A stretch of DNA of 64,000 nucleotides from NCBI GenBank assembly GCA_029582155.1, contig CM055901.1, positions 46,559,228 to 46,623,227 of the forward strand, given 5' to 3'. Both the position numbers and the translations under genes were made by a program. This DNA is from Panopea generosa. Its lineage: Eukaryota > Mollusca > Bivalvia > Adapedonta > Hiatellidae. Below, in pieces: positions 11,166 to 21,900 of this stretch; the first letter of the stretch is position 1; each line of letters opens with the position of its first letter. The notes below the pieces were generated by a model, which saw nothing but the letters and a program-made list of their open reading frames with translations, did no database searches and had not been told where the DNA came from.

Positions 11166-11400
11166 ACACAACTTTATAACTTCGCGATAATGGAACCGGA
11201 AGTTGTGGGTCCGCCGCCAGATGTCGTTTCGCGCCAGAATAATCAGTGCAATGGTGGTCGTTGTATATGCATATTTCTGTCAAAAATTTAAATCATGATT
11301 ATCGTTGTAGATGGTAAATTTGGTGTAAGACACTTGTGTCGTGAGTTAGCCTTGTAAATGGTGATGATAATTAACGAATGTAATCGTTTTGAAGAGGTAA
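11150..11400. promoter_or_regulatory. Divergent COA7 / zinc-finger-gene promoter with ETS-type site
   Basis: COA7 starts leftward at 11165. A candidate first exon of the rightward gene ends at 11396 with a near-perfect donor (GAAGAG|gtaagttg). Between them lies ACCGGAAGT at 11195-11203, a canonical ETS/GABP site, in a locally GC-richer patch. ETS/GABP (NRF-2) sites are common in promoters of nuclear genes for respiratory-chain factors. No TATA box is clear. The transcription starts and the assignment of the rightward exon are inferred. Confidence 0.5.
11270..11396 (+). other. Candidate 5'UTR exon of the zinc-finger gene
   Basis: Only the 3' boundary is supported, by the strong donor GAG|gtaagt at 11397. 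The start is not determined. A short ORF from the ATG at 11358 would, if spliced directly to 15802, read out of frame with the zinc fingers, so the exon is taken as untranslated. Confidence 0.4.
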
Positions 11401-13079
11401 GTTGAACTTGTAATGTGCTTTCGTTTTCACAGGACGGGTTGTGTTGACATTTTCATGATTCTTGTTGCTTATGTCAGATTCAATGCTTTTCCAGCTTTCG
11501 AGTTTTTGATATGCCGACCTGTTTGATAAAAGTAGTTGAGGAGTGGTCTTTTTTATGAATTTAGCTAGTTAACAGAAAGGTATATTATATTGATTGCCCG
11601 TGTAAACAAGCAGGATGTTATTTAGGTCAAAAGCAAAATTCAACGATTTATTTCCCCTCAACAAGGGAGGTCACTAGCAAGACATAAATTAGTAAACCAC
11701 AGTTTGTACAATAATATTTTTCTTAAAATGTTATGCAGATCTATTGTTATTATTTCCAGGTAGAGTTTGAACTGTTTCATGTTAACATAATTTCCACAAT
11801 GAACCAGGTACTCATTTTACATAAAACATAGATGATGTAATAATTTATTTTATAATTTTAGAGAAATGTGCTGCAATTATGACCACTCACATGTGCAGAT
11901 TTAGCTACCAGTGAATATTTGAAAGGTATGATTAATAATACAGTTATTGAAAATTGATCATTTTTTATGTCGAAGGTATTAAACCTGCAGAATTAATCAT
12001 TCTTAAGTACAAACATTTATATTATCTACTTAAAACTTTTAAATGAGACAGATTTTCTGTAATTTTTTTTAGCTTACATGTGCAAAAGCTCAAGATGAGC
12101 TATTCTGATCACCTGAATCATAAAAAAACAAACTATTTGACCTTATTAGTACTAGAAACTTCCTCGCTCAGCATTTAGAGAATAGTTATAGTCTGGTAGG
12201 CCTGGTGTCAATTTAATATGACTGGGTGAGGTATGCTACTATCTGACTGTGGCATGATTCTCCAGTGTTGCAGTGCTCAGTCATACTATTGTAGACACAG
12301 TTGCATATGACTGAAAAAGTGTTGCTAAACACTTTACAACATTTTTTGTAATTATATAACAATACTATTGTGAACAACTTAATTGTTAAAATTAGTTACG
12401 CTGCATATTTCCTCAAATAAATTCGTAGAAAACACAAATAATTTGTTTTTAAGTGTTCTCATTACACAAATAATTTTCCTTTCACGTAAAAAACATTGTT
12501 AATACATGCTTATCCAAACAGTTTTTGACATTTCCTGTATTTCAGTAAACAGCAAGATGAACTTTTCCCCAGTTATTCATTTGTATGTCACAAGCTATCA
12601 AGATCACACATTTTAACAAAATGTCAATGTTAGAACTAAAATCTCAGCTTGCAAAGGCAAAACTATGTTCTAACCTAAATCAAATTACAATTTGAGTTAC
12701 TTTTTGCCAGAAATTATGAGTTGTAGGCAGCTGCATTTGTGCAATAAGTAACTAGTTTGTTCAGCCACAGTTGATACAATATTGATAATGCAAATCAAGA
12801 GCTGCTGGCAGCAACAATTTCACAATACTGTGCATTTAATAAAGAATAGTTGAATTGAGATAAGACATTTGAATTATTTTCATTCAGACCATTCTCCATG
12901 TTTCACTTAATTATTGTAAATTGACGGAATGAAAATCACCCAGTTAAACCTTTGATTATAGGATTTCACTCATTTAGTTTAATTTTAAAGAGTTTTCACC
13001 CTTTTTAGTCAATTTTTATCTGGGGCACTGAATTAGATAAATTAGTGTTGGAGTTAAGGCCTGAAAATTGTATAAATTG

Positions 13080-13944
13080 CATATACCGTATATTCCCTAA
13101 TAAACGCCCCCACTCTAATAAACGCCCCCCCCCCCTTTTTTTTCCCGGATAATTAAAAAATAAAACATACCTTTCTAAATGAAAATTCCTTTAATCCAGA
13201 TACTTAAAACTCACATAAAAATCGTAAACCGGGTATTAGTAATACATATTGAACACTTAAGATAAATTTTAGTTCTGTACACTGTTGTCAAAGTACGGTA
13301 TAAGAATCGATGTCCAGGACTGTCATAATCCGTCTCGTCACTTTTCACTTCATCAGCAGATGATTCACTCAAAACGAGTATATTTATATGGCCGACCACC
13401 CCCATCAAAACGTTTGGCACTTTTTGACATCAATTCAATTTTGTCTGTAGATGCCCTCCATTCTCGGACACGTTTTCTATCTACCCCAAAAACTTGCAAA
13501 GTGATTGCTTTTTCCCTCAGCAACTTTAATAACTTTTAATTTAAAGCCAGCCGTATAGGCCCTGTGTTTCTCTACTCTATCCATGGTTAAAACGTGCTTA
13601 CTGTGAAAGGTCACGTAGACATGATCAGCAGGAAATATTTATGACGTAATAGTGGTCGGCAAACATCAAAGGTGTCAAAACTGCCAGCTGCCAAATGTTG
13701 AGAGCAAGAAACACGATGCCTATATAAACACGATACCGTAATTGATATAAAGCGGGCTCTAGCGTACCGTATAATTGTTTTTAACATGTTTCGAAAATAG
13801 CGTGAGAATCGGAAGTTAACCATTTATAACAATGAGAAAAAAAACAATGGGTTAAATTTGCTTTTTTTTTATCTTTAATAAACGCCCCCACCTTGTAAAA
13901 TGTAACGCTCCCGGGGGCGTTTATTAGGGAATATACGGTATATG
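13080..13944. mobile_element. TIR element, 865 bp ('ATATTCCCTAATAAACGCCCC')
   Basis: The left end CATATACCGTATATTCCCTA, continuing ATAAACGCCCC, is repeated as an exact reverse complement at the right end (GGGGCGTTTATTAGGGAATA then TACGGTATATG). Short copies of AATAAACGCCCCC recur just inside both ends. There is a C run at about 13126-13137. No transposase ORF is visible, so it is a MITE or fold-back. The target duplication cannot be separated from the palindromic ends. Confidence 0.7.
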
Positions 13945-14008
13945 TGTTTTGTGTGCACTCTAGCAAGTTCTTGAATTGGCCAAATTTTATAAATAGTGTC
14001 ATGGTAAT

Positions 14009-15217
14009 CAGTGTTTTCTCCAGAGCGCGTTTCTTGCGTTTTTGACGCAATAAATTCTCATCTGACGCAATCAACTTTGTTCAGTGCGTCCACTATGACG
14101 CAACCTTAAAAATACAGAAATTCAAATTACGCATATTTGTTTCGGCAAGCTGGTTTCAGTTATTTTTACAATGCCAGCTGAGTTGACAGATCACGTTGTC
14201 TGATTCAGGGCAATCCCGGTCATGCGATTCTACCAAGTTAAATAAACACTTTAATTGGTTACGAATGCTTTATTGATGCAATCGCATAGACAATTACATA
14301 ATTTTCCTCGAAGACAACATCTGTGAAAACAAACGTACCCAGCAACAATAGTACTGACATATACCCAGTTTTAGGTTGTTTGTATATGAAGATGAAATGT
14401 GGAAGCGTGAAACTTTTCATAAAAAGTTGTTTAAAATGTACGGACGGTACTCTATCTGAAAAAACTTTTTATTTTGTTTTCTATAAGGTATCGAGACGCG
14501 CATGCGCGACATTTTAATACCAGTTTAAACATCGGCCGGTCCAAGTTTTAGGGCAGTATTCCCGGGGCCGTTTATGTTTCTATAACGGACGATTACAAGG
14601 TTGTTGAAAAATAAAATAATTGAAAAATGATTACTTTATTTCAAAAATTCAATTATTTTTTGTGAAGTTACCATTAAAATGTATTTTATATTATTTTTTT
14701 TAAGATAAAATTTTTCTAAAATGAATCTAGCTTTGAAGAAAAATGCTTTTGGGAAAAATAAAATAAAAACAAAGTTTTGTTTTCCAAAGAGTATAATGCT
14801 AAACATGTAGCTTAGCAAATATAAAATATTGAAAGAATTTGAGTGTTTTTCATTTAAAATAGTTAAGGTCCTGGTGATTGAGCTGTGGCCATGACATTTG
14901 AAAAGTTCACGACCAAAGGGCCAAAATCATAAAAACAACTGCTAAGTTTCAAGTTGTTGTAACTTATTGCCAGAATTGAAACATTCGTTTGGAGTTAAAT
15001 TGTTTTGAAGTTATTATCTTAAGTTGCAGTTTTGATGGAAAAATTTGTGTGAAACAGGAAGTAAAACTGTTTTAGTAAAATATGTATTTTAACTCAATTT
15101 ATTCATCAAGTTTAAAGCTAGTCAATTGATGACCCCCAGATTTTGAAAATGACCCCTAGATTTTTAGTCAGTGGGTCATCAATGACCCCCAAAAAATTGA
15201 AGCTGGAGAAAACACTG
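14009..15217. mobile_element. TIR DNA element, 1209 bp, 6-bp target duplication
   Basis: The ends are CAGTGTTTTCTCCAG (14009) and its exact reverse complement CTGGAGAAAACACTG (ending 15217). Both flanks read GGTAAT (14003-14008 and 15218-15223). The interior contains repeated TGACGCAA and TGACCCCCAGA phrases but no long ORF. CAGTG termini with a short duplication suggest a non-autonomous hAT-type element. The 6-bp duplication is shorter than the classical 8 bp. Confidence 0.78.
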
Positions 15218-15802
15218 GGTAATGCTTCTTCAAACATTACAAATTGTTTTATTTGGCATTGTGTGTACCCCAGTACTTGCAGTTACCAAATTTACACAAT
15301 AGTGTCATATCTAACTGAAATATCTGAGACTTGCGGTGCAGATTAGGTTGAACACTGGTTGCATATTGAATTTCGAGTGTGAACCTCATGTTGGGATTTA
15401 GGTAATTTAATAAGAGGAAGCAGGGCAGCATTAGAAGTTTTACTGATCTATATAGAAGGCAAATACAGATAGTCCAGTGGACTTGCTGATAATTTTGTAA
15501 GTTGCCTGGCAGCAACATTTTTTGAGCTGATGGTTTATTGAACCCTGTTCCCAAACATTACATATTAATGATGCTGGAATGATGGAAAAAGTTGTTCCTT
15601 GACGTTTGAGCATGTCGCAATTCAATGATATCATTTGAAGACATGTTAAGTATAACCCTGGTGACATTTTACCAGGGACTGGTCATTTTCTCTTTCTTTA
15701 CCATTAAACAATTGATGTGAAAGATGTGATCATAGTAATTATAAGTATTACTTCAATTCGTAACCATAGTGATGTCAATATATATTGTTTTCTACTGACA
15801 GC

Positions 15803-15931
15803 ATGGTATCCAGAATGTGGGTATGCAACGTTTGTGGGAAGGTGTTTATGAGTTACCTCCAGTGTACACAGCACAGACGGACACATTCAGTGTTTCGGCC
15901 ATATATCTGTTCTGATGGAAGATGCATAAAG
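15803..15931 (+). CDS. Zinc-finger gene, coding exon 1
   Basis: The acceptor ttctactgacag|C is at 15801, the ATG one base into the exon, and the donor AAG|gtatta at 15932. It encodes finger 1 (CNVCGKVF...HRRTH) and the cysteine half of finger 2 (CSDGRC). Confidence 0.85.
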
Positions 15932-18900
15932 GTATTAAAACAAACAATCTTTTTTATTTTAATATATAATTTTTTAAGTATGTGAAAAGATAGTAAGTCA
16001 ATTGTCATTCTCAAACTTACTTCCTACTCTGAAAAATTGCTTTTGAAATAATTTGTTGAAGTAGGCTGAAAATAATAGGTCACATTTGACTGAAATAAAA
16101 TTACTTTCAGTTCTTTTTGAAAAGGTATTAATATATAGAGATTGTACAAAATAGATATGAACCATATTTCTCCTAAGTAATGCTCCAACATAAGAGTTGC
16201 ACCCCCAGCCCAGGGCGAGGGGTAATGATGTAATATTTTGCAGAAAATTATGATCATGGACTGCAAATGATTAGGCAAGTGCAGAATTGCAAAGGTCAAT
16301 GCTTACCTGAGAAATTTTTTGCTAAAGCCAATTCATATTTGATTGTTTTGAAGCTTGCCTAGCCAGTACTATGTCAACATTAAATGATATTTGTTTGCTC
16401 TCTCCCCTCCTAGTTTTCAAAACAGTTAAGGCAGGTAGTGAGAGTAAACAACTTTTTTAAATTACTGTGAAATAATTTATTTTCGTGGGTATTAAATTTC
16501 ATGGTTTCCACTTCAAAGACATATTAGTGGGGTCTTAAATTTCGTTGACCCCCCCCCCCCCCCCCCCCCCAAATAAAGTTTACACTTTCGTGCATTCCAG
16601 TAATTAACCTACTGTAATACACACCTCACTCGTCTGGGTTTATCACAACACACTGTGCCAATTAGAGTTGACACATGCCAATTAGTACCCTTATATACAA
16701 GTATGATATTGAACTAATTGTTAGGCAAAACAAACCAGAGGAGAGGAAAGGAGAAGTATGAGATCTAATCCAGAAAGAGTTTCAGAAGGCAGGCTTGCAG
16801 TAAATAACAAAAGTATGTGCCACATCACATGACTGATAATGAACACTAAACGAATGTGCTACGACTTTTAAGAAATTTGTTTGTTTTATTCATTAAAAAT
16901 GATCAAAAAGAGAAACAATAGAAATAAATAAAAAATGCCACTAAATAAAAGATATTACTTCACTAGAAACTTGTGTTTTAGTTTTCTTTGTTCGCGTGCA
17001 TACTGTCCCTTTACAATGTTTTACACTTTTTATACAATGTTTACCGTTTTATACGTCACATTGTTTCAAAGTGTTTCAACTTGATAGCATTTAGCTACAT
17101 GGTGAAGGTCTATTTTAGCAACTCTGACATTTGATTGAAATACACGCGCAGTGGGGTAAATTATAACACATATCGCTACACACACATGTCTGTCAGCGAA
17201 TGAACATAAAATTAAAGATGATATCAGTATTAAAAAATTCTTACACTTTACAAAATTATCAATGTAAATATTGATGCAATATGATGCACGTAGGCATATG
17301 AACACAGAGGTAATTTATATGTTGGCAGCATTACATAGCATAAACTAAGTTCATGTGTATTTGATTTCGTTGTCTAGCCTCCCATCGAAATCCAAGAAAA
17401 TTAGTACCCAACAAAAATCAGTGATTTCACAGTATAGCCAAACTATTTTGTGTAAAAGATTATAAGATTAATGTAATTATTTTTCTTTTTGTATTTCAGT
17501 CTTTTTGCACGTTGAGTCATTACCAAGGGCATCATCACCTTCATTCTGACTATCGTCCGTATAAGTGTGATTTATGTCGAAAACATTTTTTGTCTCGACT
17601 TCATCTACGTGATCACAGATGCAGTAAGGAAATCAAAGTGTACAGCTGCTACATATGCTCAGTGAAATTCCATCGAATTTTATCATTATCCAGTCACATA
17701 GTTAGAGAACACAGTCAAACTCGAGTCTGTCCACGTACAGATAGTCATGAAAGAAATAAAAGTTTTAAACACTTTGAAAGTCGCTACAAGCTAAAAAAAG
17801 ACAAGAATGATGGAGAAGCAAGTGAGAATGCTGATGATGAGTTTGACAAGGATGCTGATAAAATACTGTTAAAAATAAAAGCTGGGAAAAGCATGACAAT
17901 TATCTCTCCCAGCAAACAATCTAGTCAAGAAAGTAAGAAAAGACATTTGAAACGAAAGACAAAGAAGAAACATAAGAGAAATGAAAAAGATAATCGTAAA
18001 GATAGTATAATATTGTCCATTAAGAATGGTTCTGTGAATTTCCCAAAGAAAAAGAAGTCCCATTTGTCCATGTATAAACCTTTAGAGAAAATAAATGGAG
18101 TAGTTAATAGAGTGATTGAACCAGTCAGAGAGTGGAGTAATTTAAAGTTAAAGATAAAAATGAATCCTGAACCATCTGCCTCTCCAACTATATTGGAACA
18201 AATGTCAAAGAGTCCTGCAACAAATGACTTGCCTATGGAAAATGTGACGCCTGCAGTGCAAAGCCTTTCAAAGCTAAAGAAGAGAAATGGTGTTGTTATT
18301 CATAAAGATAAGTCTGGCAACTTTTTGTCAGAACAGTTGCAGTCCAAGTCTAAAAAGAAAGATAGGGAAAATGTGTTTGATAGTTTTACAGATATTGGTG
18401 TGTGGAAAGTGACGCCTAGTCCACGAACTGACAGTCCGTTAGAAGTGTTGAAGCTGAGGTTGTCTCCCCAGAAACCTCTAAGACTTGAACCTGGTTCAGA
18501 TTCAACTTTTGAAAGTGCAAAATGTTTAGATATTTCCATGAAAGCCAAGATTGACAATTCTGGGGAGGATTCTGATTTGTGTTCAGCGTCTCCAATTAAT
18601 GAAAAAGAAATGGAAAACGGCATGCATAATGTGAATGATTCTGGTATTGAAGTTCTGAGTAGCTCGTCTTGCAATCGAAGCAATGGAAATTCAGTGCGCT
18701 CTGTTGCTCTTGACGAAAGCTCTCCAATATATTCGCATACAGAAGATTCACTGCTGTCCTTTGATTCACCTCTCACGGAAATGCACAGCAAAGTTGAGCA
18801 CACAATTTGTCATAAATGCGGTGGTATCATAATGGAAGCCAACAACAATACTCGCTCACCTGGAAACTGTAGGTGTAATTTCTCCAATCCTAATTCTCCT

Positions 18901-21900
18901 TTCCAAACCCCAGTGTCACCAGTAAAGTCTAATTTGCTGTCACTGGATAAATCCATTGAACAATGTAACATGGATGAAAAAGTAAAGTTAACATCTGAGA
19001 GCAAGGATATGCTTGAAAATGACAGGTTGATGTCGGAATCAGATAAACATGTTAAAGATATTAAAAACTGGAATAGTACAAGAAATGAACAAATGGATGA
19101 AGGGGGACAAAGTGACAGTGGAGATAGTGATATTATGATAATTAATATGATTGATAGTGAAGCTGATAATAAAAAGCTGAAAGTTGTTTCGAAATATGTG
19201 CAAAACAGAAGTGATGGTCAGAATATAAACAAAGATAACAAACTGCGATTGAAATTACGCCCAAGACAAGCATCAGATTCCCCGAATAAAAAGGTTAATA
19301 TTGACAGAAAACCTGATAAGGAGGAATTATCAAAAACAAAATTTTCGGGATCTGAACAATGTTGTTCAAATAGCGGCAATAAATTAAAAACCCAGTCAGT
19401 AGTTTCGCCTGTCATAGTAATCGATGCAGATGAAGATGTTAATTGTAAAATTATTACAAGTAAACAGCCACTATGTAAGGTGTTTCGGTCATTATCATCA
19501 GAAAGTGAAAATAGTAACAAAGATAATACATCTGTTAAGAAGAAACCACTTTTCAAACCAAAGAAAGCAGAACAAAATGCTATAAATTCTTGTTCAGAGA
19601 TGGCTTCTGGTATCAATTCCAAGGATATATTAGATACATCTCTTCCTTTGAATGAAAAGCTCTCAACTAATAAAAAGCCATTGTTCAAAAAGAGAGCTTT
19701 TTCAGAATGTGAAGAAAGCTCTAATGCTCTTATAGTAAAAAACAACAAAAAACCTATTTTCAAGAAAAGGAATTCACAATCACTTTCTCCTGAAATAAAG
19801 AGTGACAGCAAAGATGTGAAATTAAAAGCTGAAAATCAACTGGAAAATTCTGTTTTGTGTAATATGGAAAGAGCTGCTCATTCTATTAATTCTGTAAAAC
19901 GTGCAGAAGAAGACACCGAGTTAAAATTTCAGCAGTTTGGAAAAGACCATCAGGGTTTAGTTTCTTCTGAAATTATTGAAAAGTCGTTCAAAGAACAGTC
20001 TACCTGGTACAAAAATAAAGTGAATTATGATGAAAGTAAATCAAAAAGTCCATTAAAGAAAGGCCTCAAGTGTAATAAAATAAGCGGTGAAAAGCAACTG
20101 CAAAATACTCAATATAAAAATAAAACTGATGATATGATGGGAGATAAGGACACACATCCTAGCACAAAATTAAAAACTGAAATCAAAACAGAGTTGTTAA
20201 AAGATGACAAAAAACTTGAGCTACCTACTACAAACAAAAAGTTGGGCTTTTCAAAAGTATTGAAAGAAAACGAATGGCAAAATGAAATTAATTCTGAAAT
20301 GTCTGATAAGAACAAAAACACTGTAAAATCAGAAGACGGAATGAGCAAACAGAAGTTGATAAATGAAGTTAAGACTGAAACAGGTTGCAAGAATATGAAT
20401 GTGGACACAAATTTACTATTGCCATGTAAAGAACAGGAATCAAAAGAGAAAATTGGTAATATAAGAGAAAAGAAACAAGATCATTCAAACAAAAAGAAAG
20501 TCATTGAACAAATCGGTTTTGATGAAATTCATTTTGAGAACAAATTGCAAATGAATGATAAAAATGATATTCTTGAATTTCCGCCCAATAAAATGGAAAA
20601 AGGTTGTTCAGAGACCATAAAAATTGGGAATGTTCAAAGTGGATCTACTGAAAGTAAAAAACTTGTTGAAGCGGTATTTCTAGCAGCAGATGAGGATAGC
20701 TTACAGCAGCTGCCCATTATTGAAGATGAAAGTATTTCAGTTCCAACGAAGCCATTAAAATCATCAAATACCTCTCCATTAGATCTTTTCCAGCAGCAAT
20801 TCTTGTCATTTTTATCAAGTAACCAACCTCCTCATACAAAAGACAACAGCAAGAAGCTTTCAAAGAAAAGGAAGAATACAGAACATGAAAAATTGAAATG
20901 TGAAGATGTTGAACAAGAGGAAAAGAAAAAAGCTAAAAGTCGATCTGATGCAAAAGTCAATAAAAACAAAACATCTGAAGAAAAGACTAAACATACAAAT
21001 TTGTCTGTTAAAGAAAAGAAATCAGATACAAGTATGTCTTGGTTGAAAATATTTTCTCAAGACGAAGGTAATGAGAGTAAAAAGAAATTTGAAGATACAG
21101 GTAACACAGATGAAGCTACAGAATTCACTGATGATTTGGCTTTAATAAATAAAAAAATGGACATATCAGATCAGGAAGAGAATTCTCTAGATGTCGATGA
21201 TGTGTTTGAATCTGAAAAGCTGTCTATACTTCAACCAAAGGAGGAAGTTCATGCAGCTAAGGATATTGATACACTGAACAATTGTGCTGCATTAATTTCA
21301 AATGCGGACAAACGCCGGCCAGGTAGGCCTCAAAAAGCAAAACGTTCAAATCCTAAGTTATGTGACACAATTTCTAGACCACAAAAAGCAAAGCGGTCTA
21401 ATCCAAAACTGAGTGACACTGTTTACAAACATAGACATGATTCTGACTCTGATTTTTCGTACTATAGTTCAGATGCTGACACCCTTGATTTAATCAGTTG
21501 TAACGGTAACCATAGTAACTCTGATCCCGACTTCAACCCCTACCATGACTCTGACGAGGATGAATTTGCTCCAGCCAAGCTTGTCAGACGCAGGGAGTCC
21601 ATAAGACGAAAATCAAAACAAATATTCCATGGTAATTCGGATGAGGAAAGTAAAGAAACTATTCTGGATGAAAATCATGTTAATGTTCTTGAAAGAACTA
21701 GAAGGACAAAACAAGGTCGCAAGAGTTGTTGTCCTTGTTGTTTAGGTTCGCCCAGGAAAAGTTCACGTGACCATCATTCTCATCGTCATCGTAAACAAAA
21801 TTACAAATTGCCTCGAAATTACAAACAATTTGTAAAAAGCACAGTAAAACTTTTAGAACTTCAGGGAAAGATTCATGAATTATTTTTGACATTGTTCCCA

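Larger units (their letters stand above)
11397..15801 (+). other. Long first intron of the zinc-finger gene
   Basis: AT-rich, with no coding sequence I can support. A common molluscan-type repeat (AGATGAGCTATTCTGATCACC) occurs at about 12090. Two TIR elements lie at 13080-13944 and 14009-15217 and are listed separately. A possible extra 64-nt exon at 11862-11925 (attttag|AGAA...GAAAG|gtatga) has stops in all useful frames, so it could only be untranslated. Confidence 0.45.

Noticed and set aside
11358-11396. ATG-initiated reading frame at the end of the candidate 5'UTR exon
   Set aside because: If spliced to 15802 it reads in a different frame from the zinc fingers and stops within that exon; at best an upstream ORF.
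11862-11925. Possible 64-nt extra exon (acceptor attttag, donor GAAAG|gtatga)
   Set aside because: Contains stops in the useful frames and only weak splice signals; could be untranslated but is not supported.
16545-16572. C run (and the G run near 34998) as regulatory quadruplex sites
   Set aside because: Single homopolymer runs inside dispersed repeats; no positional link to a promoter, and prone to length error.
18300-19811. Long minus-strand open frames opposite the zinc-finger exon
   Set aside because: Shadows of the 6.3-kb coding exon; their Ser/Leu/Phe-rich content mirrors the Lys/Glu/Ser-rich sense strand.
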